Program-made: the position numbers and the translations under genes
Notes under the pieces: model-generated
Database searches by the model: none
What the model saw: only the letters and a program-made list of their open reading frames with translations
Told to the model about the DNA's origin: nothing
Shown: piece by piece, positions 1 to 11,338 of the stretch
How the letters are laid out: each line of letters begins with the position of its first letter
How positions within the stretch are numbered: position 1 is the stretch's first letter
From: Helichrysum umbraculigerum
Lineage: Eukaryota > Streptophyta > Magnoliopsida > Asterales > Asteraceae
NCBI GenBank assembly: GCA_949592205.1
Contig: CATIUR010000003.1
Span: 140,283,259 to 140,347,258 of the forward strand
Reading direction: 5' to 3'
Length of the DNA stretch: 64,000 nucleotides

Positions 1-1181
1 TTTTATACAACACATCGGAAGCGTAAGTCAAATCATTACATTATATTTTAAACATATAAAGTTATACTATTTCAAATCCCAGCAAATCAAATCGGGTGTT
101 ATATAATTCCAAAACACAACTTTAAGTTATCAAAGCAATATCAGAGTAAACATCCAGTTGTCAAACAATCCATTCAGTCAACAGCTTCTTGCCCAACCCA
201 TTACATAATCATAACCTACAAGAAGTAGTAGGGTGGTGGGGTTAGCATATCGCTAAGTGAGTGAATAAATAATCAACAGTCCAACTTAGCATAACAAATC
301 TGTTTACAGCAAAGCATCGTAAACACATAACAACCCTGTTTACCACAACAGGCTCATCATCACATAATCATCACATCATCGCAATGAGGATCGGCGGTTC
401 CTGATCCGATCTCATGCCCTCATAGTGGGCAGGAACCTTTCGGATTCATTGCAGGCCAATACAGTGAATCACCGATAACTTAATGATATTCTCATCCAAC
501 TAAGGTTCCTATGAACGATATGTACACGGAACCCTCCATCGTCAACAATAGCAATAAGCCCAGCATCATAGTGACCTCATTCATAGTGCCCAAGTCCAGG
601 TATCAAACAATCACATAGGCCATAATATTCATGGCTTAATATCAGACTAAGTAGTCTATCAAACAACAATTACATCATGGCATACTAAACAGTCTATCAA
701 AGCAGTAAACTACGTTTACCCGTTGTAACCAAATTGTTACAACTAAATCACACTGAGAATTACAGATCCACTCACCGTTACCTCAGCTGCAAGCTCAGAA
801 GTCTAATATTACTGAGCCTTCTCCATATCTGAGAATACAATTAAACAAATGAGTTAGTAACTCGTCTCATAAATTGTATAACTTAATACAAGTCATAACG
901 TCAAATTATAATAATCTCCAAGTTATAATATCAATTATAACTACTTAATTGTATCTTAATGTATATTATCAAAATACTAACTAGTAATCAATTATACTAC
1001 TTAGTCATTCCAACTTTAGTTTAGAACTTAATTCAAGTTCATATCATTAAACAAATAAGCATTATATAGCTTAACATATACAAAACTTATATATTATAAG
1101 CATACAACTTAACAAAGATCATTACAATTATTAAAGTCTTGTTCTTAAAACTTTAACCCCATCTCACCATTGCCAACCGGG

Positions 1182-1393
1182 TACCCGCCGGGTAGGAGGG
1201 GTACCCGCCGGATATAATCAAAGCCAAAAACTCAAGTTCAACGGCGGCTCAAAATTACACATAAGCTACCCGCCGGATTAGGTTTACCCGCTGGATTCCC
1301 ATCAAGCAAATCTACCCGCCGGGTACAGATCATACCCGTCGGATACCCATTTAGCCTGTCTACCCGCCGGATTGGGATTTTACCCGCCGGGTA
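1182..1393. repeat. Array of eight TACCCGCCGGGTA palindromes in LTR A
   Basis: Eight copies of a 13-bp odd palindrome start at 1182, 1202, 1267, 1285, 1313, 1333, 1361 and 1381. Three are exact (1182, 1313, 1381); the others differ by 1-3 bases, mostly in the right arm. They fall into pairs with starts 18-20 bp apart. The core is CG-C-CG. Confidence 0.9.
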
Positions 1394-1750
1394 AACCTAT
1401 CTTCCCAGTGACCTGCGATCGGTTCTAAACCCTAAACCAAATTTTAATCCAAACTCATCACAACTCAGATTCTAACTGTAGCAAAACCTCAATTAACTTC
1501 CAACAACCTCACATAACATCACATATCATCTTTATAACATCAAATAACATGTTTTCAATCAAAATCAATCAAATCAAATTTATGTATAACAAGAACACTT
1601 ACAATTGATTAGGAACAAGATGATGATAGTGATACAATCTGATGATGAAGTTAAATCAAGATTACAACTCAATCTTTGTTTCAAGTTTTTAGGGTTTTAG
1701 TTCTTAGATTTCAAAGAAAGGAGGTGAAAATGACTTTCCATATAAGGAAA

Positions 1751-1761
1751 GTTTATAAATA
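1751..1761 (-). promoter_or_regulatory. TATA-like box of LTR A
   Basis: The minus strand reads TATTTATAAAC here, inside a stretch shared with LTR B. LTR B has lost the TATA core through a short deletion. The palindrome array lies about 360-570 bp downstream in the minus direction, so it would fall in the transcribed leader. Confidence 0.5.
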
Positions 1762-2051
1762 GGTCGGCTTCAATAACCGACTTCCAATATTGGTATAATT
1801 TTATTCCCCTTCTAAACCTATTGTCTGGAACCCGAAAACCATTTGCGATTCCAACAATTTTATTTTACCGTCAACTATATAAAGTTAAAACAACTAGTAG
1901 TTTACTAGTCACAATAAGTCATTTAACTTTTCGACTAACCATTCACAACAAACATAACACAATAAACAATTTAATTTCCTAACACATTAAACAATTATTT
2001 AAAGTCAGGAAATTACCTAATTATCACTAGGCCAATAAAATGGGTGTTACA

Positions 2052-2686
2052 CCCAGCAAACCCTCAAACCCGGAATATTGAATCAAAACTCACCAAATCA
2101 GCTTCTATGATCATTCTAATTTATCAACAACAACAACTAATATCATATAGCATCAATATCAACTTCGAATTCATACATACATCATTAAGCTAAACTTTCA
2201 ATTCAAATCAAGTTTTCAATAACCAAAACTTACAATTGAAAGATGAACAAGAAGGTGATGATGATGAATTGATTCAGATTCACAACTCTTAACAGCTCAA
2301 GATCAACTCAACTTTAGTTTCAATAACTTAGTTATGATTTCTAGTTTGTGGTTTTGAGTTGAAAGGTTTCAAAGAAATGAAATCACTTTCCATTTTAGGA
2401 AAGTTAAATAGGTCGGCCAAAGTTTAACACCGACCCCGTATCCACTTAAAACTAGTCCCCTTCTAAACCCATTATCTGGAACCTAAATTCCAATTGCGAG
2501 AAACTTATTTTATTTTACCGTCAACTATAGTAAATTAAAACAATCAATAATTTACTATTCACAATAAGTCATGAGACTTATTCATCTAAGTTTCGCAATT
2601 AAACAATTAATATCAAATAATTTCTAAAACAATTAAATAATCAATTTAAAATGAGAAATTACCAGACCACGAGAGAGGATGTTACA
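2052..2686 (-). mobile_element. LTR B, same family as LTR A, interrupted by it
   Basis: On the minus strand it starts at 2686 with TGTAACATCC and aligns with LTR A through the leader: the same poly-purine/CTTTCC region, the same AGGTCGG box and the same GTAAGT donor-like site (2228-2233). It is cut at 2051/2052 by LTR A, and the rest would lie left of the window. It in turn sits in the 5' end of the SINE to its right. Confidence 0.6.
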
Positions 2687-2905
2687 ATTTGGCCTAGCGG
2701 TATGTGAGGAACCCTTCAACCAATTCTAGATTTTTGTATCTTTTGTTCTCTAGCTCCTTGCTAGTTTGATCGTTTGATGATAATTTTATTCTGCCGTTCA
2801 AAAAAAAAAAAGGTTGTGATTTCAAGCCTCATGGTAGGCATGTATATATTCGTGTGATGTTATTATGTGGAGTAGGTTAAATTGTAGGATTCTCTTTGTA
2901 AAAAA
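2687..2905 (+). mobile_element. tRNA-type SINE, interrupted by a LINE 3' tail
   Basis: TGGCCTAGCGG at 2690-2700 fits the Pol III A box of tRNA-derived plant SINEs. The segment starting near 2813, with TTTCAAGCCTC, looks like a degenerate B box followed by a SINE body that ends in a poly(A) run near 2900. About 100 bp between the boxes (2710-2812) ends in GCCGTTC plus a poly(A) run, like the 3' end of a plant LINE, and so looks like a separate insertion. The first ~10 bases of the SINE are displaced by LTR B. Confidence 0.45.
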
Positions 2906-4121
2906 AAAAACTAGCTTAAAAAGTTATATTTTTAAATGAATGCGTATTTATTTATCTGGAGTTAATATTTTTATTTTTCAATTATTTTAATATATATCTT
3001 TAATTAATCAACTTGTTTGACAATATAAATTAAGGGAAAATAATTCGTAATATTGAATTGCACGATTTGAAAGGTAATATTAGTATTGATATAGGAGTTA
3101 TTCAAATAAATATAAAAAATTTGAAGGATAAAAAATGTAAAATATTTGTTTTATGATTGGTCAATATTTCAATAATGTAAATATTACAAATGAAATCCCC
3201 ATTAATTATATACGTGGATGAATCGTATTTTTTTAGTAAAAGATACTCCGTATGTCGAAGGTAAATATTAAGAGTGGGGAATTAAGTACTACGTGACATG
3301 TAACAAACAAACAATAAATAAAGGTTATCTTCAACTCGATTTTTGTGGACCATTTTACCATTACCAGTAGGTTCAATTAAATATTGATCTCCATATACTT
3401 CGTATTTATTTATCTGTCTCGATTTTAACTAAAAGTTTCCTATTCTCTCTCTATCTCTCTTTGCTTTTTCTTCTGTCTTTATAGAATCTTGAGCCCTTTG
3501 AATTAATTGTGTTTTGTTTTTCTTTTCAATTTCCCCCATTCTACTTCTTCTTCCTTCTTTGTTTCTCTCTGTGTGTGAATTTGTGAGATACAAACTGCTG
3601 TAAGCCTGTAATGTAACGTGATCTTCAAGATAAAAAATATATATTTAATTCGACGTCTAAAAAGAAAGAAAAAGAAAATTGATGCTTTTTGGCTTCATGT
3701 GCCCTGAATTTTTGTATTTTTATCAAAAAGATTTATAAAATTTCACTCTCCCTCTCTCTAACTTTACCATTTTGGTGAGAGACTGAAAAAAATCACATTT
3801 TTTGATCAACCAAGAACATGGGCTTCTCCAAGATCTGATTTTTATTCTATTTTTAATCTCATTGTGTAGATTTATGGAGTAAATTTTGTGCCTTTTTTGT
3901 GTTCAGATCTTGTGATTTGAAACAGGTTTCACACTTTCTGTTTTTCATGTTCTTTTTCATAATTTATTCAAGAATTCACCTTTCCAATTGAAATTGAAAT
4001 CCCAATTGTTATGCAGGTTTCTTAATTTAGGGTCTTTTTAAGTTAATTTTTCTAGGGTTTCTGTAAATGGGTTCTGTTCCCAATCTTTGATTTGAGTGAG
4101 ATTTTAAACTGTAATTTCACA
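2906..4121 (+). promoter_or_regulatory. Upstream region and 5' leader of the PP2A B' gene
   Basis: AT-rich up to about 3420, then CT-rich (TCTCTCTC runs at 3440-3570 and 3750-3770), typical of a plant core promoter and leader. CAG at 4014-4016 could be the 3' splice site of a leader intron, but I cannot place the donor. No open coding region is seen. Confidence 0.4.
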
Positions 4122-6542
4122 ATGTTTAAACAGCTTCTTGGCAAGCTTCCCAAAAGATCAATCAAGTCTGAAACTTTTGAAGACCCTTTAAATGATACCA
4201 ACAATGGTGGAATTCAAAGAACCACAAGCTTAAACAGTTCATCACCAAAACCTAATAATGCACCCAAAAGAACATCATCAGCAGTGTTTCCATCAAGTGT
4301 TATAGCTGGAATTGAGCCTCTGTTACCCTTCAAAGATGCACCCACTACAGAAAAAATGTCACTTTTTATCAGTAAGTTAAGTCTTTGTTGTATGGTTTTC
4401 GATTTCAGTGACCCTAGTAAGAACACGGCTGAAAAAGATCTTAAACGGTTAACTTTAGTTGAGCTTTTAGATTTTGTATCATCTGAGCCACCTAGATTCT
4501 CTGAGCCTGCAATCTTAGCATTTTGTAAAATGTGTGCTGTTAATCTGTTTAGAGTATTTCCTCCGAATTATCGATCTTCTAGAGGTAGTGGTGGAGGTGA
4601 GAATGATGATGATGAGCCCTCTTTCGATCCCGCATGGCCTCATTTACAAATTGTGTATGATATATTGCATAAATTCGTAACATCTTCCTCGGTTGAAGCT
4701 AAAGTTGCGAAAAAGTATATAAATCATTCGTTCATATTAAGACTGCTTGATCTTTTCGAATCTGAAGATCCCAGAGAACGCGAGTGTTTGAAGGGGATAA
4801 TGCATCGAGTTTATGGGAAGTTCATGGTGCATCGACCTTTCATCCGAAAGAGTATAAGTAATATATTTTATAGGTTTGTGTTTGAAAACGAACGCCATAA
4901 TGGGATTGCGGAGTTGTTAGAGATTTTTGGGAGTGTGATTACTGGATTTGCATTGCCTTTGAAAGAAGAGCATAAGATTTTTCTATGGAGGGCTTTGATT
5001 CCGTTGCATAAACCGAAAAGTTTAGGGGTTTATTTCCAGCAGTTGTCGTATTGTATTACACAGTTTATTGAAAAGGATCCGAAGTTAGCTAGCACGGTGA
5101 TTAGGGGGTTGTTGAAGTACTGGCCAATTACTAACAGTCAGAAAGAAGTGATGTTTCTGGGAGAGGTTGAAGAAATTCTAGAAGGTATTAACATGGGTGA
5201 GTTTCAAAGAGTCATGGTTCCTTTGTTTTGGCGAATTGGATGCTGCATCAACAGTTCACATTTTCAGGTGTGCTCATGTTCCTACTTTTAAGCAACGAAT
5301 TGGTAGTTTTAGTTGTTTTTCGTGTTCAATATAAATGTCTCTTTTGCTGCTATTCATACCCTCCGATATGTGCTAAAAGCATAAAACCAAACAGCATTCA
5401 CTGATGATGTTATTCAAGTTAGAGGTGGCAAAATGGCAGATAGGACACGTTGTGTGTAATGGGTTAAAATGGGTGTATATCGTAACATGCATATACCAAT
5501 CCACAAGTAAAATGAGTAAAAATTTCCACCTTCAGCTCATGTAAAGGAACAACTTTGCCAACCCTTACAAAGTGAATGAGCTTTGGTGCACCAGTTGTAT
5601 TCATGGCCACATTTTTCATCTCCCTGAAGAATTTTTAAAAGGCTGGAACTTTGTCAAATTAGGATATCTCCACATAACAGGGGGCATTACATAATTGAGA
5701 TTGCTGCTTTTAAAAGCTATTGAGTTTTTGAAGTGTTTTATTTGGTATAATGTTGCAAACAAATTATCATTCTCATTAATATGCAAAAAAGACAAGTCTG
5801 AAACTTACAAGAATGAGCTTATGAGCAGTCTGAACAACTATGATTGATATATTGTATCTTACAAGTGGTCCAAGAACGCGCAGATCGCCCAATCTTGCAA
5901 CTTGTAATAATCTTTAAACATTTACTGCAAAAGCAATGGCTAGTTTGCAATGAAAGTCAATCTATATATTAAGTAGTGATGCATCAGTTCTGAATCTTTT
6001 TGTTGTGAAACTAATTAAAAAAGTTTATTCTTATTAAGTACAACGTTCTGTTTCATTTTCACTATTTATGATCGTTTGTTTGCTACCAAAAAACTGTGTC
6101 GGATGGTCAAACATTAAGCATTCTATGGTTCTAAACGTATCGCCAATTGTGTTGTTAAAGGTGACAAGCTGACAAATTATTATTATTCCAGGTGGCGGAA
6201 AGGGCGCTGCTTCTATGGAATAATGACCAAATCTATAATCTAATTGGACACAATCGACAAGTGATCTTACCTATCATTTTCCCATCACTTGAAACAAATG
6301 TGCAGAATCATTGGAACCAATCGGTTCTTAACTTAACACTCAACGTGAGAAATGTGTTCACAGAGATGGATAACATGTTATTCCTAGCCTGTCATGCCCG
6401 GTTCTTGGAAGAACAAGAAAAACAGAGTTCAGCAACGGAGAAAAGGAAGGAAGCGTGGGATCGTCTTGAGAGCGCTGCTAGTCTTCAGCCGATAACGGGG
6501 AATACTACTGCTGTTCTCGTAACTATGCCACACTCAAATTAG
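4122..6542 (+). CDS. PP2A regulatory subunit B' (B56 family)
   Basis: Regulatory B'/B56 subunit that docks on the PP2A scaffold and catalytic subunits and selects phosphoprotein substrates in cytoplasm and nucleus. Two coding exons: 4122-5267 (382 codons, phase 0, ends at HFQ) and 6192-6542 (VAERALLLWNN to the stop), giving 498 aa, the normal length for the family. The start is the ATG at 4122 (MFKQLLGKLPK); the reading frame is open a little upstream but has no ATG. The body has the B56 signatures KLSLCCMVFDFSDP, WPHLQIVYDILHKF, DPRERECLKGIMHRVYGKF, HRPFIRKSISNIFYRFVFE and CITQFIEKD. The N-terminal ~75 residues are Ser/Asn-rich and variable, as usual. The single intron at HFQ/VAERAL is 924 bp and holds no second gene. 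Subtype within B' (for example theta or kappa) is uncertain. Confidence 0.95.
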
Positions 6543-6862
6543 CTTTTCTTTTAAAGTATGCACCTTTTTTGTAAGTGTTTTATTTTTTTCCTTTTTTTTT
6601 TCATGGGATGGTGGTATTTAGCAGCCTGTTGTACCCTTTTTTTGAGTCACTGTTGTAATATCAGTTCCATCATGGAAAATATTCATGAGATGCTCAGGAA
6701 TTATGAAAATCAACATCCTTTTAATCCATCTTCTTTCATCATGACACTTGCATTTTCCTAAATTTTGTATGTTTTACTTTGTATATCATATCAGATAGTA
6801 ACTTATATTGTATGCTAATTTTTTCATGATATAGACACCTTAATATTCTCAGAATAAAGTCC
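6543..6862 (+). other. 3' UTR and downstream flank of the PP2A B' gene
   Basis: T-rich sequence after the stop codon. AATAAA-like signals occur near 6852, close to where the MITE begins. Nothing else is seen. Confidence 0.4.
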
Positions 6863-6865
6863 TAA

Positions 6866-7487
6866 GACTCCTCCCAACGGAGCGTCGGTTGGGCCTTCGG
6901 GTCCCACCGACGGAACCGACGCCATAGGCACGGTCCGTCGGTTGCCAACTTCGGTTTGGCGACGTTTTTCCTCCGAGGGAGTGGGGCCGTCGGTTGTTTC
7001 CTCCGATTTCTTCTTTTTTTTTTCGCCTCTTTTTTTTTAATCTGTTGCAGCAAGAGAGTGAGACACTGGGACGATGAAGATAGTTTTACAGGGACGAAGT
7101 GGATGAATACCTTAAATAAATGGGTTTGTGATTTTTTTAAATGGGCTTGTGGGTTTTTTATAAAAATAAATGGGCTTGTGTTTTTTTATAGAAATAATGG
7201 GCTTGTGGTTTTTATTAATAAATGTAATTTATTTTTTTTAGGATTTTTAATGTTTTATTTTATATTAATGTAATGTTTTTAATTTTAATGAAAATATATT
7301 ATTTAAGTTTGTGTATTAGATAAATAAAGGAAATAGTGTGTGGGGCCCTGAAAATAAGAGAAGTGATGTTACTGTAGGGAGTGAAATGTTAGTAAATGTC
7401 AGTTTGTGTCAGTTGTGGAAAAAGCTGATGTGGCGCAGACGTGACACAAACTGACGCGTCAGTAGTTAGTCACTATTGGGAGGATTC
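6866..7487. mobile_element. PIF/Harbinger-like MITE, 622 bp
   Basis: Terminal inverted repeats GACTCCTCCCAA (6866-6877) and TTGGGAGGATTC (7476-7487) match in 11 of 12 positions. They are flanked by TAA on both sides (6863-6865, 7488-7490), the TWA-type duplication of PIF/Harbinger. It has no transposase; the short frames inside are shadows. The left 130 bp is GC-rich and repeats CGACG/CGTCG cores beside GGTT, starting at 6883, 6908, 6917, 6936 and 6988. Confidence 0.7.
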
Positions 7488-7490
7488 TAA

Positions 7491-8090
7491 GTACAAATAA
7501 ATAATACAAACACTCCATGTCTCCATGTGACAATCATCTTAGATGCCCATTTGCAAGTCAAGTTGATCCAAGTTTGTATTATGTTTTCTTGATTAAATAA
7601 GTCATTTATTTTAATTTAATTACTTTCCCATGTTTATATAACCTGTCATCTTTATATTTATAATTTATTAAGGCAAAACAATAACTAGTTCTATATGATG
7701 TACATGTAATATAATCATTGATTAATAAATAAAATGAAAAATCATAATTATCATTTTATTTTCATCCAACGTTACCTTAGCAGCTTAGCTGGACTTGAAA
7801 TAAAAGTAAATGACATTAAATTACAAAGATAGTCAAAATATTTATGATAATTCTTTAGCTTAAATAAATACTATCATGAAACTTCTATATAAATTAGGTG
7901 GCTTTAAGTATTTTCTTAAAAATATTTATGACCTAATATATGTCTTCCATTTATGCCATAAGGTACATTTTATATATATAGTATGTTTTATTTATTTTCC
8001 CTAGTCATCAATCACCTCATTCTGCCTATATAAGTATATCTCCAACCAACAACAAAATCATCACAAAATCAAACAAGAAAAAAAAGAAAG
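7491..8090 (+). promoter_or_regulatory. Promoter and leader of the prolamin-like gene
   Basis: AT-rich. CTATATAAG at about 8026-8034 is a good TATA box, 57-65 bp upstream of the ATG at 8091, giving a leader of roughly 30 nt rich in A. No other gene is seen. Confidence 0.55.
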
Positions 8091-8534
8091 ATGAATAAGG
8101 TTCCAATCTTCATTGCGATTGTTCTTGCTTCAACAGCAATGGCTCAAGAAGCAAATGATCCACCTTTTAAGTGGCCACTTCTCAAGAATCCATTCATCAA
8201 CAATCCATTTCCATTTTTCAAAAACCATGATGGGTCCATTTTGATCAAGAAATTTCAATGTGGTGCAAGCATACATAATGTCTACTCGTGTATTCGATTA
8301 TCGTTCATCAACATTAACAGCCAGAAGAATCATTTGCTACATTCTGCACCCGATTGTTGCAAAGCGATAAGCGCTTTTCGTGAGAGATGTGATGGTCTTG
8401 GTGTGACTAAACTCGAGTCTTTTATTTTTCCTCCTTTGGTTACTAGCAAATGTGGTACTGTCGATCCACCTGCACCCGAGTTGGCACCAGCTCCGGCTCC
8501 AGCGGATGGACCGGCTGCTGATATTGAAATGTAA
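8091..8534 (+). CDS. Secreted prolamin-like / EC1 (ECA1)-like protein
   Basis: A single-exon 147-aa protein. Residues 1-18 form a signal peptide ending AMA before QE. The mature part has six cysteines at 57, 67, 89, 90, 100 and 121; the central CC pair, with single cysteines on each side, is the pattern of the Prolamin-like family (formerly DUF1278). That family includes Arabidopsis EC1 gamete-activation proteins and many ovule or seedling secreted proteins. The C-terminus (123-147) is a Pro/Ala tail, PAPELAPAPAPADGP, which resembles arabinogalactan-protein glycosylation motifs. So a secreted, disulfide-bonded and probably O-glycosylated protein is likely; the role in reproduction is only inferred from the family. 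The start is the first ATG after a clear TATA box. Confidence 0.75.
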   Translation: MNKVPIFIAIVLASTAMAQEANDPPFKWPLLKNPFINNPFPFFKNHDGSILIKKFQCGASIHNVYSCIRLSFININSQKNHLLHSAPDCCKAISAFRERCDGLGVTKLESFIFPPLVTSKCGTVDPPAPELAPAPAPADGPAADIEM

Positions 8535-9907
8535 TTGTATTATTGAAGTTTTGTTATAAGAGAAATGTGAGGTTATACTTGTTGGCTCTATGAAGCATGA
8601 TTGAATTAATTATACGATTCTTTTTATGATATGATTATATGAAGTATCTGTATTTTAATTCTTATTCTTATGGTAGTTTTTAATTATTATTGTTGCTTCA
8701 TTGTTTTTAACTCGATAATGAATAAGGTGACATAAATGTTTTATTTTTCTGATAATTAAAAAATAAAAGTTAATTCGAAAAATTGAGTCTTTTGACTTTT
8801 TAGCTTATTACCCTATAATATTTTGATAAACTCACTTGTAAAAGCTCGTCTAAACACTTACAGAAAAGCTTTTTAGCCATATTTATATATTATAACAAAA
8901 TAAACTAAAAAGCTCATCGAATAAGCTCTCGAGAACACTCCCAAAATGTAGCATGTCTATCAAAGTAGAATTTTTGTCTATTTAATAAAATTGTACGATT
9001 TGTTTAAAAAAAAAAAGTACGATGAAATAAAATGTCAGTCAAAGGAATAAATAGGAAATGACATATGTAATTGCATTAACACAACTCAATTCAATAATGA
9101 ATTTAATTTCATTATGGTTGCACGATTGCTTTAATTCCGTAGTATTGATGGGCATTTCCGGTGAATAAAAAGTCTTTTTATTGATTTAAATTCTTTAATG
9201 TTGTTGGATGGTACAGTAAGACTTTTATAAGTTTTTCCGTTTCAAGTTATAATTCTTGATACAACATACTAGTCTAGTTTCCTATTTATCAACTCAGTAA
9301 ATAATAACATGTACAATAACATATATCTTTTTCCGGTTTGGGATAAGAGGAGTAGGTGATTTTAGAAGAAAAAAGGAGTATACAATCCGAGCCGTTACAA
9401 ATTCAATGCATTATAAGTACACTACATCGTAACAACACAACATTCTACCTCAATGCATCACAAGAGAAATCACGGGCTTACATATTAGTACATACAAATT
9501 AACGAATCTTATTTTTTATTTATTTATTTAATTCAATTGACGGAGTGTTGCATTTTAAAAAAAAATAAAAAAAATTGTCTCTTAAATTAACAACTTCTGC
9601 TAAATAAATCATCCCATTTCTGCTCTAAAAGCGTAAGACATTTTCCTCATTGAAAACTTGCTTGGTAAAAGTTGAAAGCAGAAATAAATGGGCAGAGTAG
9701 CCCTATGTGTGTCACTACAAATATTGCTCGGACAACCGCAAATAAATGCCATTTTCTTGTTTAGTAACAGTAGAAAAAGTCGTTATACATAAACAACTCT
9801 CAGTTAAACAAGTAATTCTTCACACTTCACACACTCTTTAAGTTCTAAATACTGTCACTCCCTTCATCCTTACACAAACACATTAGAGATCATATCACTA
9901 GTGTCCG
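8535..9907. other. Intergenic region, 3' UTR and LRX promoter
   Basis: Holds the 3' UTR of the prolamin-like gene and, from about 9800, the leader of the LRX gene. A stretch near 8800-8955 with AGCTTATT and AAGCTC motifs in both orientations looks like an old MITE, but no duplication is visible. Otherwise nothing is seen. Confidence 0.3.
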
Positions 9908-11338
9908 ATGGAACCACGGTTTCCATCGTTGCAACACGTCGTTCGTGCAATCATTCTCGTCGTTTTCTATGTCTCCACGGCCCATCACTTATCAGTCCAA
10001 GGTGAAGATGCTAGTCTTGTTCTTGACCCGTCTCTAGATTTTGAAAATGGACGAATAAAAAATGCCTACATTGCGTTACAAGCGTGGAAGACACTCATCG
10101 TGTCTGACCCACATGGTGTAACGAATAACTGGATTGGATCCAATGTGTGCAACTATACAGGCGTGTTCTGTTACAAATCCCTCGATAATCCTCAAGAAAG
10201 CACCGTGGCTGGAATAGACCTAAACCATCAAGATCTAGCTGGCAAACTCCCTGACCACCTAGGTTTATTATATGATCTAGGTGTCTTTCACATCAATTCG
10301 AATCGTTTTTGTGGGACCCTCCCACGAAGTTTCATGAATTTCAAAATATTATTCGAGCTTGATATAAGTAATAACAGGTTCGCGGGAGAGTTTCCTCATT
10401 TTGTTTTGAAACTACCCGAGCTTAAGTATCTTGACATTCGGTTTAACGAATTTGAAGGTAAACTTCCTGAAGCGCTTTTTAACAAGAGTCTAGATGCTAT
10501 ACTTATAAATAACAATAGGTTTTCATCTAACATACCTGAAAACATCGGTAACTCGCCGGCTTCTGTTATCGTTCTAGCAAATAATAAGTTTTCAGGATGT
10601 GTTCCATCGGGTATAACCAATATGACTGACACATTAGACGAGCTGATCTTGAGAAACAACGGGTTTGATTCATGTATCCCCGAAACAATCGGGAAGTTGA
10701 GGAACTTAACTGTGTTGGATATTAGTGATAACAGGATAAAAGGCGGGCTGCCTTTGAGTATCAACCAAATGGAGAATTTGGAGGTCCTGAACGTCGCTCA
10801 TAATATGTTATCGGGCGAGGTTCCTGAGAGTTTGTGTTCGCTTCCTAATTTGGAGGAATTTCGATACGAATACAACTTCTTTTCGAATCAGACTAAGAGT
10901 TGTCTGGAAATGGCTGATTTTGATGATAAACGGAATTGTTTTAAAGATAGGCCAGAACAAAGAACAATTCAACAGTGTGCAAGGTACCTATCTAAACCCC
11001 TTAATTGTAGCGCTTTTGGGAGTGGGGTGCCGGCTCCACCGCCACCACCCACACCACCACCTGCTTCCCCCGCTCCATCACCATCGCCATCACCAACACC
11101 GTCATTGTCGCCGACACCAACACTGCCGCCGTCACCATCATTGTCGCCGACACCAACAACGTCACCTTCAATACCGTCGTCACAGATTTCCTTCCCTCCT
11201 AACTGGCCACCAATGCAGACTCCGTCCCTAACTCCCTCCACAGAATTTCCGCCATCACTAACGCCTTCTATTTGTCCACCATGTGACCAAAAACCGATAC
11301 CGTGTGACCAAAAACTTCCACAAAGTGACCAACCATAA
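9908..11338 (+). CDS. Leucine-rich repeat extensin-like (LRX/PEX-type) protein
   Basis: A single-exon 476-aa cell-wall protein. Residues 1-32 are a signal peptide. An N-terminal LRR cap follows (NNWIGSNVCNYTGVFC), then about ten plant-type LRRs (LDISNNRFAGEFP, LDIRFNEFEGKLP, LDISDNRIKGGLP), a cysteine-bearing hinge (NQTKSCLEM, KRNCF, QQCARYL, PLNCSAFG) and from about residue 375 a Pro/Ser/Thr tail. LRX proteins bind RALF peptides through the LRRs and are anchored in the wall by the extensin tail. The tail here is short and built of SPSP/SPTP units rather than long SPPPP blocks, with no YxY cross-linking motif, so wall cross-linking may be weak. It ends in an unusual repeated CDQKPIPCDQK segment. 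Vegetative LRX versus pollen PEX cannot be decided. Confidence 0.88.
   Translation: MEPRFPSLQHVVRAIILVVFYVSTAHHLSVQGEDASLVLDPSLDFENGRIKNAYIALQAWKTLIVSDPHGVTNNWIGSNVCNYTGVFCYKSLDNPQESTVAGIDLNHQDLAGKLPDHLGLLYDLGVFHINSNRFCGTLPRSFMNFKILFELDISNNRFAGEFPHFVLKLPELKYLDIRFNEFEGKLPEALFNKSLDAILINNNRFSSNIPENIGNSPASVIVLANNKFSGCVPSGITNMTDTLDELILRNNGFDSCIPETIGKLRNLTVLDISDNRIKGGLPLSINQMENLEVLNVAHNMLSGEVPESLCSLPNLEEFRYEYNFFSNQTKSCLEMADFDDKRNCFKDRPEQRTIQQCARYLSKPLNCSAFGSGVPAPPPPPTPPPASPAPSPSPSPTPSLSPTPTLPPSPSLSPTPTTSPSIPSSQISFPPNWPPMQTPSLTPSTEFPPSLTPSICPPCDQKPIPCDQKLPQSDQP

Larger units (their letters stand above)
1..2051 (-). mobile_element. LTR of a retrotransposon (LTR A), cut by the window edge
   Basis: Read on the minus strand, the LTR starts at 2051 with TGTAACACCC, the same kind of terminus as the other long LTRs in this window, and runs off the left edge. 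The 5 bases outside it are CCCAG (2052-2056); the partner copy would lie outside the window. It has a TATA-like box near 1751-1761, a GTAAGT donor-like site at 1597-1602 (minus) and a palindrome array at 1182-1393. Its first ~450 bases (minus direction) resemble the start of LTR B beside it, so the two are one family, A having inserted into B. No coding region is seen. Confidence 0.7.

Noticed and set aside
6956..7273. 105-aa frame after the PP2A gene
   Set aside because: It lies wholly inside the Harbinger-like MITE and reads low-complexity T/G-rich repeats.
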